A stretch of DNA of 64,000 nt from positions 173,326 through 237,325 of the forward strand of contig CAYQXJ010000004.1 of assembly GCA_964421565.1 (NCBI GenBank), given 5' to 3'. Position 1 is the first letter of the stretch, and each line of letters opens with the position of its first letter. Positions 23,507 to 32,748 of the stretch are shown piece by piece. Made by a program: the position numbers and the translations under genes. Source of the stretch: CAYQXJ01 sp964421565 (GTDB lineage Bacteria > Planctomycetota > Brocadiia > SM23-32). The notes under the pieces were generated by a model. It was not told the origin of the DNA. It ran no database searches and saw nothing but the letters and a program-made list of their open reading frames with translations.

Positions 23507-24784
23507 CTATCGACGCTCAATTCTCTGCCGTCCGCCCATGTAGGGTCTGAGCACCTCGGGGACAACGATGGACCCGTCCGCCTGCTGGTAGTTCTCCAGC
23601 ACGGCAATCAAAGTGCGCGGCAACGCGATGCCCGAACCGTTCAGGGTGTGCACGTAGTCCGTAGCGCCCCCCCCCTGAGACCGATAGCGGATACCCGCCC
23701 GTCGCGCCTGGAAGTCGCGGAAGTTCGAGCACGAGCTGACCTCCAGCCACTCCCCGCAGCCCGGCGCCCAAAGCTCGATGTCGAACTTGCGGCAGGCCAC
23801 GAAGCTCAGGTCGCCCGTGCACATCTCGACCACACGATAGGCAAGCCCGAGCCGTCCGCAGATGTCCTCCGCGTTGGCGATCAGTGCCTCCAGTTCAGCG
23901 TCACTGTGGTCGGGATGCACGTACTTCATCAGCTCCACTTTGTCGAACTGGTGCCCCCGCTTGATGCCGCGCACGTCCTTGCCCGCGCTCATCTTCTCGC
24001 GCCGGAAACACGCCGTGTAGGCGACATAGCGCTTCGGCAGCTCGTCGGGCTCGAGTATCTCCTCCCGGTGCATATTCGTCAGCGGCACCTCTGCGGTGGG
24101 GATGAGCCAGAGGTCTTCCTCCGCGTCGTGATAGAGGTTCTCCTCGAACTTCGGCAGATTGCCCGTGCCGACCAGGCATCTCGCCTGCACCAGGTAGGGA
24201 GGGTAGACCTCGGTGTATCCGTGCTCGTGCACGTGGACGTCGAGCATCCATTGGATAAGCGCCCTCTGGAGGGCAGCGCCCTCGCGCAACAGCACGTAGA
24301 ACCGCGAACCGCTCATGCGCACGCCGCGCTCGAAGTCGATAATGCCCAGCCCCGTGCCGATTTCCCAGTGGGGCCGTGGATCGAAATCGAACTGCCGGGG
24401 CTCACCCTCGGTGCGGCGCACCACGTTTTCGCTCTCGTCCGCGCCCAGGGGAGCGTCTGGATGCGGCAGATTCGGGATGCGCAACATCAAGTCGTCCAGC
24501 TCAGCGCGCACGTCCTCTGCCCTGGCATCGAGCGCGTCGATCTTGTCGCCGACGTCGCGCATGCGATCAATGAGGACCTGGCGCTCGTCCCCGGATTCCA
24601 TCTGTCCGATGCGTTTCGACTCGCGGTTCCGCTCCGCCTTCAGCTCCTCGCTCTGAGTGACGAGAGCCCGCCAGCTACCGTCCAGTTCACGCACACGCTT
24701 GATGAGGGCCGCATCCTCGCCGACCTTGCTTATGCCATCCTCCACGAAATGGGGGTCATCGCGGATGAGCTGTATGTCGAGCAT
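23507..24784 (-). CDS. serS: Seryl-tRNA synthetase
   Basis: SerS attaches serine to tRNA-Ser. The 425-residue protein has the N-terminal tRNA-binding coiled coil (about 30-105) and the class II catalytic domain. Motif 2 is seen as AYTACFRREKMSAGKDVRG, continuing IKRGHQFDKVEL, and motif 3 as NGSGIALPRTLIAVLENYQ. The serine-binding TAEVPLTNMH and the CTGDLSFVACRKFDIELWAP stretch (Zn-free form) are present. In motif 2 Lys-Met replaces the more common Glu-Ala after CFRxE, a modest variation. The ATG is the first codon of the MLDIQLIR start shared by the family. Confidence 0.97.
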   Translation of the reverse strand: MLDIQLIRDDPHFVEDGISKVGEDAALIKRVRELDGSWRALVTQSEELKAERNRESKRIGQMESGDERQVLIDRMRDVGDKIDALDARAEDVRAELDDLMLRIPNLPHPDAPLGADESENVVRRTEGEPRQFDFDPRPHWEIGTGLGIIDFERGVRMSGSRFYVLLREGAALQRALIQWMLDVHVHEHGYTEVYPPYLVQARCLVGTGNLPKFEENLYHDAEEDLWLIPTAEVPLTNMHREEILEPDELPKRYVAYTACFRREKMSAGKDVRGIKRGHQFDKVELMKYVHPDHSDAELEALIANAEDICGRLGLAYRVVEMCTGDLSFVACRKFDIELWAPGCGEWLEVSSCSNFRDFQARRAGIRYRSQGGGATDYVHTLNGSGIALPRTLIAVLENYQQADGSIVVPEVLRPYMGGRQRIERR

Positions 24785-24896
24785 GTCTGACCTCGCAAAG
24801 ATGTTCAGCAGGGGCCTTGATGCAGGGCGTCATGTTATGCGCGCCCGGCAGCGCACGTCAAAGCCGCAGGTAGTGCGCCGACGGCGGCAGCACGCG

Positions 24897-25991
24897 TCAT
24901 TCGTCACCGAAACAGGTGCCGACGGCACGGGCGGCGGCGAGGATCTGGCAGTCGGGCTCGACGAGCCGCTGTCGGTCCGCCACCTTCTGCAGCGGGAAGA
25001 CACCCATCTCGGTGCCGTGCAGGCCGACCATAACACCGAAGTTGCCCTGGGCGGCCTGCTCAACCGCCGCCTGCCCGAACCGCGTCGCCAGCACCCGGTC
25101 GTACGCCGTCGGGGTGCCTCCGCGCTGCACGTGCCCGAGCACCACTGCCCTGCTCTCCAGGCTGGTGCGTTTCTGGATTTGGTCTGCAAGCCAGACGCCG
25201 ATGCCACCGAGGCGGATCTGGTCGTGACTTGACTCCACCCTTTTGCGCACGACGTAGCCGCCCTGCGGCTTCTTCACACCCTCGCTGACAACGATGATGC
25301 TGAACCGTTTGCCCCGACGGCTCCGCCTACGGACGGCCTCGCACACAACGTCGAGATCGTATGATATCTCCGGTATCAGGATGACGTCTCCACCCCCCGC
25401 CATCCCCCCGACCAGGGCCAGCCAGCCGGCGTAGCGGCCCATCGTCTCCAGCACCATGGCTCGATGATGGCTCATCGCCGTGGTATGCAGCCGGTCAATG
25501 GCCTCAGCCACGATCTGAGTTGCAGTATCGAAGCCGAATGTCACGTCGGTGCCGAAAAGATCGTTGTCGATGGTCTTCGGCACACCTACGACGGGGATGC
25601 CATTCTGCGATAGTTGCCAGCCGATACTCAGCGTTCCGTCGCCCCCGATGGCAAACAATACATCGAGCCCCGCCTCGCGGAAGTGCTTCAGGCAATCGTC
25701 CGAACGGTCCTGCGCTTCATCCGGGTCGCCGCCCGGCGGCACGTACTTGAACGGATGGGCGGTATTGGACGTGCCGAGCATGGTACCTCCGACCGTCAGA
25801 ATGCCGCTGACGTCCTCGAAGTTGAGCCCGATCATCTTGTTGCGCACCAAGCCATCGTAGCCGTCCAGGATGCCGACGGCTTCGAATCCGTACACATTCA
25901 TGCCCGTTTTAACGACTGCCCGGATGACAGCGTTGATGCCGGGGCAGTCCCCGCCGCCGGTCAAAACGCCGATGCGCTTGATGTCGGTCAC
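24897..25991 (-). CDS. pfkA: 6-phosphofructokinase
   Basis: Phosphofructokinase phosphorylates fructose 6-phosphate in glycolysis. Of 364 residues, the phosphate loop is TGGGDCPGINAVIRAVVK, the nucleotide loop GGDGTLSIGWQL, and the catalytic segment GVPKTIDNDLFGTDVTFGFDTA (quoted here over 20 only by parts: VPKTIDNDLFGTD and TFGFDTA). The Gly in GGDGT is the mark of ATP enzymes, whereas the Lys in PKTIDND is usual in pyrophosphate enzymes; such mixed types are known in the group III lineage and mostly use ATP. Start is GTG at 25991 behind AGGAGA; the longer open frame has no homology. It lies behind the zinc dehydrogenase gene. Confidence 0.93.
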   Translation of the reverse strand: MTDIKRIGVLTGGGDCPGINAVIRAVVKTGMNVYGFEAVGILDGYDGLVRNKMIGLNFEDVSGILTVGGTMLGTSNTAHPFKYVPPGGDPDEAQDRSDDCLKHFREAGLDVLFAIGGDGTLSIGWQLSQNGIPVVGVPKTIDNDLFGTDVTFGFDTATQIVAEAIDRLHTTAMSHHRAMVLETMGRYAGWLALVGGMAGGGDVILIPEISYDLDVVCEAVRRRSRRGKRFSIIVVSEGVKKPQGGYVVRKRVESSHDQIRLGGIGVWLADQIQKRTSLESRAVVLGHVQRGGTPTAYDRVLATRFGQAAVEQAAQGNFGVMVGLHGTEMGVFPLQKVADRQRLVEPDCQILAAARAVGTCFGDE

Positions 25992-26119
25992 TGTGCATCT
26001 CTCCTGAGGGTGCCATATGGCGGAAGCGGAGCGGGGTCGATTGTAGTCTGACGGCAGTGGTTTTCCAGTGAACGCGACGCTCGGCACCATCGGGGACCGA
26101 CCCCTTGCGTGGCACAAGC

Positions 26120-27163
26120 TCACTCGTGCGGCTCTACGATCACTTTCAGCCCCACCTTGGTTTCGGCCGCCTCATAGGCTTCCCCGATCATGGTCAGGGG
26201 GAAGCGATGGGTGATTAACCTCTCGGCGTCCACGTGTCCGCCGGCGATAAGCTGGAGCGCGCGGTAGTTCTGGTCGGCGGTCGAGCCGTGATTGCCGATA
26301 AGGGTCAGTTCCTCGTAATGCAGCCGGTTGCTGTCGAACGCTATCTTACCGCTGCCCTTCGGCAGACCGCCGAAGAAGTTCACCCGCCCCCGGGGCGCTA
26401 CGTAGTCGAGCGCCTGTTGCTGCGCCTCGGCGCTCTGGCAGGCCACGATGACCACATCCGCCCCGCGGTCCGACGTCTTGGCCAGCACGCGCTCCTTCAG
26501 GTCGATCTCGCTGCTGTTGACATAGGCATCCGCCCGGGCGACTTCAGCCATTTGCAGCCGCCTGTCGTCGATGTCCGCCATGATAATGCGCCCGGCGCCG
26601 AGTGCCCGCGCGAGCATGGCGTTCAGGCATCCTATGGGGCCGCAGCCGATCACCAGCACGCTGTCCCCCGCGGTCACGGCGAGCATCTGCTGCGCGTTCA
26701 GGCAGCAGGCGAGCGGCTCGGTGAGCGCGGCAGCCGCCGAACTGACCCCTTTTGGCACCTTGTTCACAGCCGCCGACCGCACCGCTGCCGGTGGCACCAG
26801 CAGGTATTCGGTGAAGCCGCCGTCGCAGCTGGAACCAATGTCCATCACATTGCGACAGACAGTGCTGTGGCCCTCGCGGCAGTAGTGGCAGACACCGCAG
26901 GGCACCGTCGGGGCCACCGTCACGCGCTCGCTGTCGTAGTAGCCGTGCACGTCTTCGCCAACCTCCACGATGGTGCCCGCCAGTTCGTGGCCCGGTATGA
27001 CGGGGGTCTTCACCATATCGTGCCCGTGGCGCAGGGCCTTGATGTCGGTGCCGCAGACGGCACAGGCGTCGACGCGAATCAGGATAGCGTCCGCCGTGCA
27101 CTCTGGCGTGGGCACTTCCTTCACCGTGAGCCTGCCGGTATCTTCCAGAACGGCTGCTTTCAT
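26120..27163 (-). CDS. Zinc-dependent alcohol/polyol dehydrogenase (MDR family)
   Basis: A 347-residue medium-chain dehydrogenase of the sorbitol/threonine dehydrogenase group. Catalytic zinc ligands are the Cys in CAVCGTDIKALRHGH and the His-Glu of PGHELAG. The structural zinc lobe has four Cys in CGVCHYCREGHSTVC. The Rossmann segment is VLVIGCGPIGCLNAMLARAL followed by an acidic IMADIDD, which favours NAD. The second half of the cofactor fold and SDRGADVVIVAC are present. SD GGAGG precedes the ATG. The substrate is not fixed by sequence; a sugar alcohol, L-threonine or similar is possible. Confidence 0.9.
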   Translation of the reverse strand: MKAAVLEDTGRLTVKEVPTPECTADAILIRVDACAVCGTDIKALRHGHDMVKTPVIPGHELAGTIVEVGEDVHGYYDSERVTVAPTVPCGVCHYCREGHSTVCRNVMDIGSSCDGGFTEYLLVPPAAVRSAAVNKVPKGVSSAAAALTEPLACCLNAQQMLAVTAGDSVLVIGCGPIGCLNAMLARALGAGRIIMADIDDRRLQMAEVARADAYVNSSEIDLKERVLAKTSDRGADVVIVACQSAEAQQQALDYVAPRGRVNFFGGLPKGSGKIAFDSNRLHYEELTLIGNHGSTADQNYRALQLIAGGHVDAERLITHRFPLTMIGEAYEAAETKVGLKVIVEPHE

Positions 27164-27204
27164 CTTCTACCTCCGGGGGTGGCACTGGCCCTGCGCGACA
27201 GTCC

Positions 27205-28188
27205 TCATTGCCTGAGCAGGTGGGCGCCTTCACCCATCAGGCGCAGCACTTCGTCCATGAGCCCGGGCGTGTCGGGCAAACCTGCGACTACGAGCGGAAC
27301 CGCCTCGGGGCTGGCCTCAACGCTCCGCACTTCGGGCATCAGATCGGTGACGTAGCGGGCCCAGGTGCGCAGGTCAAGCCGCAGCCCTGCCTGCCGCGTC
27401 AGCACCAATGTCGGCCGACCCTCCAGTCTGCAGAGTGCCAGTTCGGCCTCGGCATGCGCACGCGCACGGGCGCTGGCCTCCGACCAGAAAAAGTGAGCCC
27501 AGGGCGGCAGCGCAACGCGCGCCAGCTTCAGCTCGCCCATGAGCATGGGCTCCCGGGTTCCATCCCTTGCCAGTTTCTCGATCCTTTCCTCCAGGTCCTC
27601 CGCCCGAGCCAGGTAGGTATCCAAAACCTCTTGAACTTTCTCCTGCGCCAGCAGCATTATCGACGATGCCAGCTCGAGAGGACTCGCCTTGAGCGCACCC
27701 AGGCACCGGCGCAGCCGGTTGGCCAGTTTTTCATCGACGCCGCGGGCAACGCGCTCCAAACGCTTCGCATAGTCGTCGTCGGCGCCGGCGCATTCGGCAC
27801 TCACCAGAGCCGTGGTGCTTTCGCTCTCCTCCGATACGACCAAGTTCTCCACACCGATCAGTTGCTCCAGGGCCCGCCGGTCCTCTGGCAGCCATTCGCC
27901 CGCACAGAACCACCGGATGGGGCCAAAGTGCCCGCGCAGTCTATCCATGAGCCTGGGACGCACCAGGCGTCCATCCCAGTCGGTATGAACAACCCGATGA
28001 CCGCAAAATGCCAGGTCGTAGCCGGCCGGCAGCCGGCGTTGCATCGCCGGCTCAAAGAACTCGACCAGTCGCTGGCTGTCAATGGCCATCGCCTCGACAC
28101 GATTCGCCGTGCAGCGCGCCGCAAGGGCGCTTGCCAGCGCTGCGTCGCCATGCAGGTCGGACACGATGACTGTGAACGGTTCCGCCAT
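27205..28188 (-). CDS. Protein of unknown function, DHH-like N-terminus
   Basis: A 327-residue soluble protein that I do not recognise. It begins FTVIVSDLHGDAALASALAA, a strand followed by an Asp-His pair and a helix, which faintly resembles the DHH phosphoesterase start. Later there are GYDLAFCGHRVVHTDWDGRL and, in the centre, a helical segment with KVQEVLDTYLARAEDLEERI. The C-terminus is a mixed alpha/beta domain with PTLVLTRQAGLRLDL. The ATG at 28188 follows GAGGGG and is preferred to an ATG 11 codons upstream. It lies between the MrfA-like helicase and the dehydrogenase on the same strand. A nucleotide or phosphoester hydrolase is only a guess. Confidence 0.6.
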   Translation of the reverse strand: MAEPFTVIVSDLHGDAALASALAARCTANRVEAMAIDSQRLVEFFEPAMQRRLPAGYDLAFCGHRVVHTDWDGRLVRPRLMDRLRGHFGPIRWFCAGEWLPEDRRALEQLIGVENLVVSEESESTTALVSAECAGADDDYAKRLERVARGVDEKLANRLRRCLGALKASPLELASSIMLLAQEKVQEVLDTYLARAEDLEERIEKLARDGTREPMLMGELKLARVALPPWAHFFWSEASARARAHAEAELALCRLEGRPTLVLTRQAGLRLDLRTWARYVTDLMPEVRSVEASPEAVPLVVAGLPDTPGLMDEVLRLMGEGAHLLRQ

Positions 28189-28342
28189 TTCGCGGCCCCT
28201 CAGCTCACTTGTGCAGAACACCGGGCAGCCTCCAGCATAGAGCAGACACGCCCGCGCCCAAGGCGAAGACCCGCCCCCGATCCTGGAATGCGAAAGGGGA
28301 TGCCGTCTGCCGGTGCGTGCGGAACGGCGGCTGCGAAGACAA

Positions 28343-30781
28343 TCATCTTAGCTGATCGCGGATGTTCCGTTCAACCTCGGCAGGAAGCCGACGGCGGACG
28401 GAGCCTCCGGCGGAGGATTCCCTCTCAGGCTCCGGGCCCGTCGGCTTCGGGGTCTCGTACTGCGGCACGTAAGGCTCCATCTGGAGCATCTGGTGAAGCA
28501 GCACCAGCGCCGCCTCCTTGTCCGGTATGTTGCCCCTGGTGCCGCTCTCCACGGTGGAGAAAGAAGACGGCATGGTGGCTGCCCCCACGCACGATGGACA
28601 CCCCGTGTGGCACTCGCAACTGTGGATCACCTCCACCGTGGCGGCAAAGATATCGTCGGTCAGCTCGAACGCTCGCTCGCTGAAGCCCATCCCTTGCGGG
28701 TATTTGTCAAAGACGAAGAGAGTGGGGCTGTCCATGTTGGAGGACTCGACCACAGCGCCGATGTCCACCGTGTCACACATGACGAACAGCGGCACCACCT
28801 CCACAAGCACATTGGCCACTCCGGCCAGGCCCTCGGCCGGTTCGCGACCATAGCGGCGCACGAGCTGCAGGGCGGACTCGGGCGGCAGAACCCACCAGGC
28901 CACGGTTTGGAGCTCCTGCGGCGGCAGGTCAAGCTGCTCGTAACCGATGCTTTCACGGGAACCGAACTGGATCTTCTTGAACAGTGTCACGCAGCTCGTC
29001 ACGGTCACGTTCGCCAGGCCGGTACGGCTGATGCGCCAGTCCTGTGTGCGCATCTCTTCGCGGTCGTCTATGCGTATACTCGCCTCGGTGACCGCCTGCG
29101 TGAAGTAGTCGAGTTCCTGCTTCTGCACGAAGGCAATCTTCTTTCCGATGTCGAGGCGTTCCACGAAGTAGGTCTCACCTCCGTGCAGGTAAACGGCACG
29201 GTCGTGGACCTGCTGGAATGCGCTCGGCTCGTCCACGTAGCCGATGACGCGCTCCTCGACCTGGTCCATGATTGTGTATGTTGTACCGCTGGTGCTACGC
29301 AAGTTGACGCTGCTGGCCGGGTAGCCCTCCCCGGTCCAGTACCAGCGGTCCTCTATGCGTCGTGCCATGCGGTTTTCTTCCAGCAACTCGAGCAAAGCTT
29401 CGGTGTACTCGCCGAAAAGAGTCGACTCCGCGGACTTGAGGGGCAGCTCGTGGATGGCGGTGCGCAGGTGGCCGAGGGCAATGTATACGTTGTCGGGGTC
29501 TACAACGGCGTTCTCCGGGCTATGTTCGAACAGGTAGCGCGGGTTGTGCATGAAGTACTGGTCAATGGGTGCGTTCTGCGCGATCAAGAAGACCACGCTT
29601 TCCGCCGTGCCGCGGCCAGCCCGCCCGGCCTGCTGCCACATGCTGGCGATAGTGCCCGGATAACCCACGACGCAGCAGGCATCGAGGCTGCCGATGTCAA
29701 TTCCCAGCTCCAACGCGTTGGTGCTGGCTACGCCAATAAGCTCGCGGTTCGCCAGCTTGCGCTCCACTTCCCGCCTCTCCTGCGGCAAGTAGCCACCGCG
29801 GTAGGCGTCTACGCACTTCACCAGCCGCGGGCTGACCTCCCGCAAGCGCTCACGCACGCCCCGCATGAGCCGCTCTGTAGCATTGCGTGTGCGCGTGAAG
29901 CCAATCACCTGGATGTCGTCTTTCACCAGTTCAGTCATCAGCGTGATCGCTTCGGTGAGCGGGCTGCGGCGCCCGGCGAAGTCCCCCAGCGGCGGTGGAT
30001 TCCACAGCAGGAAGTGCTTGGTGCCTGCGGGTGAACCGTCCTCATTGATGAGCTGAACAGGTCGGCCGGTCAGCCGTGCTGCGTGTTCATCCGGATTGGC
30101 GATCGTGGCCGAAGAACACACAAACTGAGGCTCCGCTCCGTAGTGCGCCGCCACCCGCCGCAGCCGCCGCACGACGTTCGCAACGTTGCTGCCGAACAAT
30201 CCGCGGTATGTATGCACCTCGTCCAGGACGACATAGCGCAAGTGCGCGAAGAAGCGGCTCCAACGGCCGTGGTTCGGCAGAATCCCCTGGTGGAGCATGT
30301 CAGGGTTGGTCAGCACGATGGACGCCGAGTCACGCAGTTTGCGGCGGAGTTCAGAAGGCGTGTCGCCGTCATAGGTGCCGGCCTCGACCGCAAGGCTATG
30401 GCAGGCCGCTTCGTGACCCTGGAGCATCCGCAACTGGTCCTGCGCGAGCGCCTTCGTGGGATATACGAAGAGGGCCGTCGCGCGGGAGTCCTCCAGGATG
30501 CTCTCAAAAACCGGCAAGATGTAACACAATGTTTTGCCGCTCGCCGTTGAGGTCACTACAACGAAATCCCTTCCTGCCGCGGCCGCGTCGACGGCCTCTG
30601 CCTGGTGGGCGTAGAGACGCTGGATGCCTCCCTGGCGCAACATGCTCTCGAGCACTGCCGGCAAACGATGATCGGGATTCCTCCAGCGGGGCTCGCGCGC
30701 AGGCAACCGCCTCTCCTCGACTATCTGCCCCCGGTACCAGGGCGCCTGCCTCACGTGGTCCAGGAACTTGTGCACGTTCAT
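28343..30781 (-). CDS. MrfA-like DEAD-box helicase with DUF1998 zinc domain
   Basis: An 812-residue superfamily 2 helicase of the YprA/MrfA type, which in Bacillus subtilis acts in repair of mitomycin damage. Motif I is VTSTASGKT, motif II LDEVHTY (DEVH), motif III CSSATIANP, and motif VI QQAGRAGRG. The C-terminal DUF1998 region has the four clustered cysteines of CECHTGCPSC and ends in an Arg/Glu-rich tail. The ATG at 30781 overlaps the stop of the preceding phosphatase gene (ATGA) and follows a run of seven G and AG. The family partner MrfB (exonuclease) is not adjacent. Confidence 0.92.
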   Translation of the reverse strand: MNVHKFLDHVRQAPWYRGQIVEERRLPAREPRWRNPDHRLPAVLESMLRQGGIQRLYAHQAEAVDAAAAGRDFVVVTSTASGKTLCYILPVFESILEDSRATALFVYPTKALAQDQLRMLQGHEAACHSLAVEAGTYDGDTPSELRRKLRDSASIVLTNPDMLHQGILPNHGRWSRFFAHLRYVVLDEVHTYRGLFGSNVANVVRRLRRVAAHYGAEPQFVCSSATIANPDEHAARLTGRPVQLINEDGSPAGTKHFLLWNPPPLGDFAGRRSPLTEAITLMTELVKDDIQVIGFTRTRNATERLMRGVRERLREVSPRLVKCVDAYRGGYLPQERREVERKLANRELIGVASTNALELGIDIGSLDACCVVGYPGTIASMWQQAGRAGRGTAESVVFLIAQNAPIDQYFMHNPRYLFEHSPENAVVDPDNVYIALGHLRTAIHELPLKSAESTLFGEYTEALLELLEENRMARRIEDRWYWTGEGYPASSVNLRSTSGTTYTIMDQVEERVIGYVDEPSAFQQVHDRAVYLHGGETYFVERLDIGKKIAFVQKQELDYFTQAVTEASIRIDDREEMRTQDWRISRTGLANVTVTSCVTLFKKIQFGSRESIGYEQLDLPPQELQTVAWWVLPPESALQLVRRYGREPAEGLAGVANVLVEVVPLFVMCDTVDIGAVVESSNMDSPTLFVFDKYPQGMGFSERAFELTDDIFAATVEVIHSCECHTGCPSCVGAATMPSSFSTVESGTRGNIPDKEAALVLLHQMLQMEPYVPQYETPKPTGPEPERESSAGGSVRRRLPAEVERNIRDQLR

Positions 30782-31239
30782 GCCTGCTCCCCCCCGGTGA
30801 GCCGCGCCCACTCGCGCACAGCGGCCTCCTGCCCTGCCGTTTCGATGGAGCCGGGCCGCATCCGTCGCACGTAACTCATAGCTTGGTCCGCATCCATCCC
30901 TGCGCTCGTCAGGTAGCACGCAATCATCGTGCCCGTTCGCCCCCGACCCGCCATGCAGTGGACGGCGATAGCACGCTGGGCGGCCCTTTGCCTGACGCAG
31001 AAGTCCACGAACCGGCGAACCTGCTCCATAGTCGGAGCACTGAAGTCATCCACGGGGATCCGCAAGTAAGCGAGGCCCGCCCCCTCAGGTCTCTGGCCGG
31101 GCCATCGTCGCCGGGTCAGGTTCACCACGGCTTCCACGCCTCGCCGGCGCAGCCCGCGCCAGTCGGCCTCTGTCCCGTCGGGCATGGCCATGGCAGCCAC
31201 TTCGCCCTTAATGATCCAGGTGAATTCGTGCAGCCCCAT
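30778..31239 (-). CDS. Dual-specificity phosphatase-like protein
   Basis: A 153-residue protein of the Cys-based tyrosine/dual-specificity phosphatase family. The signature loop is VHCMAGRGRTGTM, with the nucleophilic Cys and the invariant Arg in HCxxGxxRT order. The general-acid Asp is probably in the IPVDDFSAPTMEQV stretch upstream. The N-terminal strand WIIKGEVAAMAMPDG and the RRGVEAVVNLT segment are as in small phosphatases of this class. The start at 31239 overlaps the end of maf by 32 bases, and its stop overlaps the helicase start. The substrate is not known. Confidence 0.85.
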   Translation of the reverse strand: MGLHEFTWIIKGEVAAMAMPDGTEADWRGLRRRGVEAVVNLTRRRWPGQRPEGAGLAYLRIPVDDFSAPTMEQVRRFVDFCVRQRAAQRAIAVHCMAGRGRTGTMIACYLTSAGMDADQAMSYVRRMRPGSIETAGQEAAVREWARLTGGEQA

Positions 31240-31816
31240 CCTCTGGTACGCTTTCGGGATATAGCTCGCGCAGCATCGTCACCAATCGCCCCAGCGGCAG
31301 CCCCATCACGGTGCTCGGCGCACCGTTCATGCTTTCCACATTCGGATCGTCAGGCTGCAGGGCGTAGACCCCTGCACGGTCGAGCGCGCCGGGGCAGTCC
31401 ACGTAGGCCTCAACCTCCTCTTGCGACATCCGCCGCAGGCGAATACGGGCTGACTCAGCACCGGAGAGCAGCCGCCCGTCGGGCGCCCGAACACACAGCC
31501 CCGTGATCACCTCGTGGCCGTTCTGGGTGAGCCGGTTGAGCATCCGGACGGCGTCCGGTCGGTCTGCTGGCTTGCCGATGCTCTCCCCGGCACACACCAC
31601 AAGTGTATCGGCAGCGATCACGAGGCAGCAAGGGCGTCTGCTCGCCACGTCGGCGGCCTTCCACTCGGCCAGCCTTCTGGCCACGTGCCGCCCCGGCTCC
31701 TGTTCCAGTTCTGACTCATCAATGCGCGGCGGCACCACCTCGAAGTCACTCAAGATGCGGCGCAGTAATCTGCGGCGGGTTGGGGAGGAACTACCAAGAA
31801 CAACACCAACAGGCAT
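31208..31816 (-). CDS. maf: Maf-like nucleotide pyrophosphatase
   Basis: Maf proteins hydrolyse nucleoside triphosphates, often dTTP/UTP or modified nucleotides, and can restrain septation. The 202-residue protein has the diagnostic LGSSSPTRRRLL at the N-terminus, AADTLVVCAGESIGKPAD with the catalytic Asp, and the GAPSTVMGLPLGRLVTML end. The ATG at 31816 gives the expected start PVGVVLGSSS; a longer in-frame ATG far upstream overlaps the TPR gene and has no family match. It is followed closely by the phosphatase and preceded by the TPR protein, 26 bases upstream. Confidence 0.92.
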   Translation of the reverse strand: MPVGVVLGSSSPTRRRLLRRILSDFEVVPPRIDESELEQEPGRHVARRLAEWKAADVASRRPCCLVIAADTLVVCAGESIGKPADRPDAVRMLNRLTQNGHEVITGLCVRAPDGRLLSGAESARIRLRRMSQEEVEAYVDCPGALDRAGVYALQPDDPNVESMNGAPSTVMGLPLGRLVTMLRELYPESVPEDGAARIHLDH

Positions 31817-31841
31817 TTCAATCACTGGCCGCGACGTTGAG

Positions 31842-32570
31842 CTAATCTGGGGTCTCGGAGGACGGCTCATCGGGCTCGCGCACCGGGGGCGCCGTCTCTG
31901 CCGGCTGGGTTCTGGCCTCTTGCGCCCTCGCGTCTGCGCGCGCCTGAGCGGCCCGATGCCTGCCATCCAGGCGCTGCCGGTAGCCGAGAGCCCATCGCCC
32001 AGAACCGGGCAGCAGTTCTCGCGCCCTTGCATATGCCTTTACCGCAAGTTGGGGGCGGTTGAGTTCGAGATAGGCGTCCCCGAGCGCCTCCCATATCAAA
32101 ACAGGCTCGGGCGCATATGGCTCGACGTTAGTGTAAAGAAACATATCCGCCGCATCGCTCGTTATCACGTCCACGGTGGCCGGCCGATAGACCGTGCCCT
32201 CCATGCGCAGCAAATACCGTACGGCGGGCAGCGCAGACTCGCGGTAGATCGCCAGCCCGGTCGTGTACTCCTCCAGGTGCAGCTCGTCCGCCCTGGCAAC
32301 CAACAACTGCCAGTAGTAGGCTACGCGCTCATGCGCCTTGCGCCGCCGGGCCGCCTCGCCCAGGACCCAGAGCGCATCATCCGCCCACGCGCTGTCGCGA
32401 TGCTCCTTGATCACCTGCTCCAGCCGCTCCACGCGCTCCGGCGGCTCGAGCTCCGGATCAAACGCGCTGCGGAACAGCGCCTCCGCATTCCCCCGCTCCC
32501 CGCCGGCGCAGACGAATCCCGTCACCACGATCATGAGAACCGCAACGCCTGCTATTCTGCTCGCATCCAC
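31842..32570 (-). CDS. Exported TPR-like protein
   Basis: A 242-residue protein with an N-terminal hydrophobic signal (IAGVAVLMIVVTGFVCAGG). It carries tetratricopeptide-like helices: EHRDSAWADDALWVLGEAAR, VLIWEALGDAYLELNRPQLA (both partial repeats) and AVKAYARARELLPGSGRWAL. The C-terminal 45 residues are low-complexity (Ala, Arg, Pro, Glu). The start is GTG at 32570 with weak SD. It precedes maf on the same strand. A periplasmic assembly or binding role is inferred. Confidence 0.75.
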   Translation of the reverse strand: MDASRIAGVAVLMIVVTGFVCAGGERGNAEALFRSAFDPELEPPERVERLEQVIKEHRDSAWADDALWVLGEAARRRKAHERVAYYWQLLVARADELHLEEYTTGLAIYRESALPAVRYLLRMEGTVYRPATVDVITSDAADMFLYTNVEPYAPEPVLIWEALGDAYLELNRPQLAVKAYARARELLPGSGRWALGYRQRLDGRHRAAQARADARAQEARTQPAETAPPVREPDEPSSETPD

Positions 32571-32674
32571 GCCATCGACCCGGAGTTGAGAAGCTTCCCC
32601 GCTTCTGCGCGCCCAACAGCGACGCTCCCCACTATACCGATCGACTCAGACGCAGTCAAACAGCGCGAGTTCCT

Positions 32675-32703
32675 TTGACGCCACGCGCCCCCTGTAGTAC
32701 CCT
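32675..32703 (+). promoter_or_regulatory. Weak candidate promoter of the CooT-like gene
   Basis: TTGACG (32675-32680), 17 bases, then TACCCT (32698-32703). The -35 is good but the -10 is poor. Confidence 0.35.
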
Positions 32704-32748
32704 GCATGAGAACGTGCTATCCGCTCACCGGCTCCGGAGGAACCGCCC

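Noticed and set aside
23261..24790. Plus-strand frame of 509 codons over serS
   Set aside because: Antisense to seryl-tRNA synthetase.
28493..30034. Plus-strand frame of 513 codons over the helicase
   Set aside because: Antisense to the helicase motifs, no family match.
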